A stretch of DNA of 64,000 nt, taken from contig NZ_GG666044.1 of assembly GCF_000156575.1 (NCBI RefSeq), positions 126,480-190,479 of the forward strand, written 5' to 3'. The notes beneath the pieces were generated by a model that saw only the letters and a list, made by a program, of their open reading frames with translations, was not told the DNA's origin and ran no database searches. Positions 63,956 through 64,000 of this stretch are shown here, piece after piece. This DNA comes from Anaerococcus lactolyticus ATCC 51172 (GTDB lineage: Bacteria > Bacillota > Clostridia > Tissierellales > Peptoniphilaceae). Position numbers and translations under genes: made by a program. The first letter of the stretch is position 1. Every line of letters begins with the position of its first letter.

Positions 63956-64000
63956 AAAATTCATAAAATTAGATAGCCTTAAAAGCTATTGATTTTTTGA

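Overview
The window is AT-rich DNA of a low-G+C, anaerobic, Gram-positive (Bacillota) bacterium. The evidence is the three HydE/HydG/HydF hydrogenase maturases, T-box leaders, FemX/MurJ-type wall genes, class C sortases with a SpaA-like pilin, AGCS and MetNIQ transporters, strong AGGAGG-type ribosome binding sites and terminators with long T runs. The overall gene style fits gram-positive anaerobic cocci (Anaerococcus/Peptoniphilus-like); that placement is inference, since no rRNA or marker phylogeny is available here.

Region 1 (1-36.5 kb) is mostly core chromosome: glutaminase (cut by the window edge), an HD hydrolase, an NlpC/P60 wall hydrolase, a DUF1002 protein with an Mrp ATPase, an amino-acid ABC importer behind a T-box whose specifier reads AAA (Lys), MurJ, a triple tandem REP-like repeat, peptidase T, FemX, Nudix, IleRS behind an Ile T-box, glutathione peroxidase, two MetQ lipoproteins with MetI, MetN and an M20 hydrolase behind a Met T-box, hydF/hydG/hydE, a tiny type-I-toxin-like gene between hydG and hydE, an acyl-ACP thioesterase, a CtpA protease, a metallo-beta-lactamase-fold hydrolase, and an unusual pair made of a PLD-nuclease/ATPase fusion and a serine-recombinase-like protein. 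An AGCS symporter closes the region.

Region 2 (36.8-42.2 kb) is a pilus locus on the minus strand: a SpaA/CnaB-type pilin read through an A-AAA-AAC frameshift site, three class C sortases, and a stand-alone protein resembling the pilin N-terminus.

Region 3 (42.2-48.7 kb) mixes core-like genes (DUF2254 membrane protein, a divergent LysR/YeiH pair) with decayed DNA: IS-like ends, a frameshifted KilA-N gene, a fragment of an AlbA_2-like protein, and several copies of a REP-like repeat.

Region 4 (48.6-55.2 kb) is a compact defence-like island bounded by two directly repeated 133-bp sequences (about 88% identical by eye). It contains a 1141-residue SIR2-domain protein, an FRG-domain protein with an apparently leaderless promoter embedded in a palindrome, and a DUF4926 protein coupled to a 110-residue acidic protein.

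Region 5 (55.3-64.0 kb) is accessory DNA of a mobilizable or conjugative element: a Cro/CI-type regulator overlapping an OmpR-type two-component system, an antimicrobial-peptide-type ABC transporter, a truncated relaxase with a degenerate MobC, an inactivated XRE regulator, an ApeA-like HEPN defence protein with a DUF4275 partner, and a second intact MobC with a candidate oriT hairpin upstream. The ApeA module lies between the two directly repeated mobC copies.
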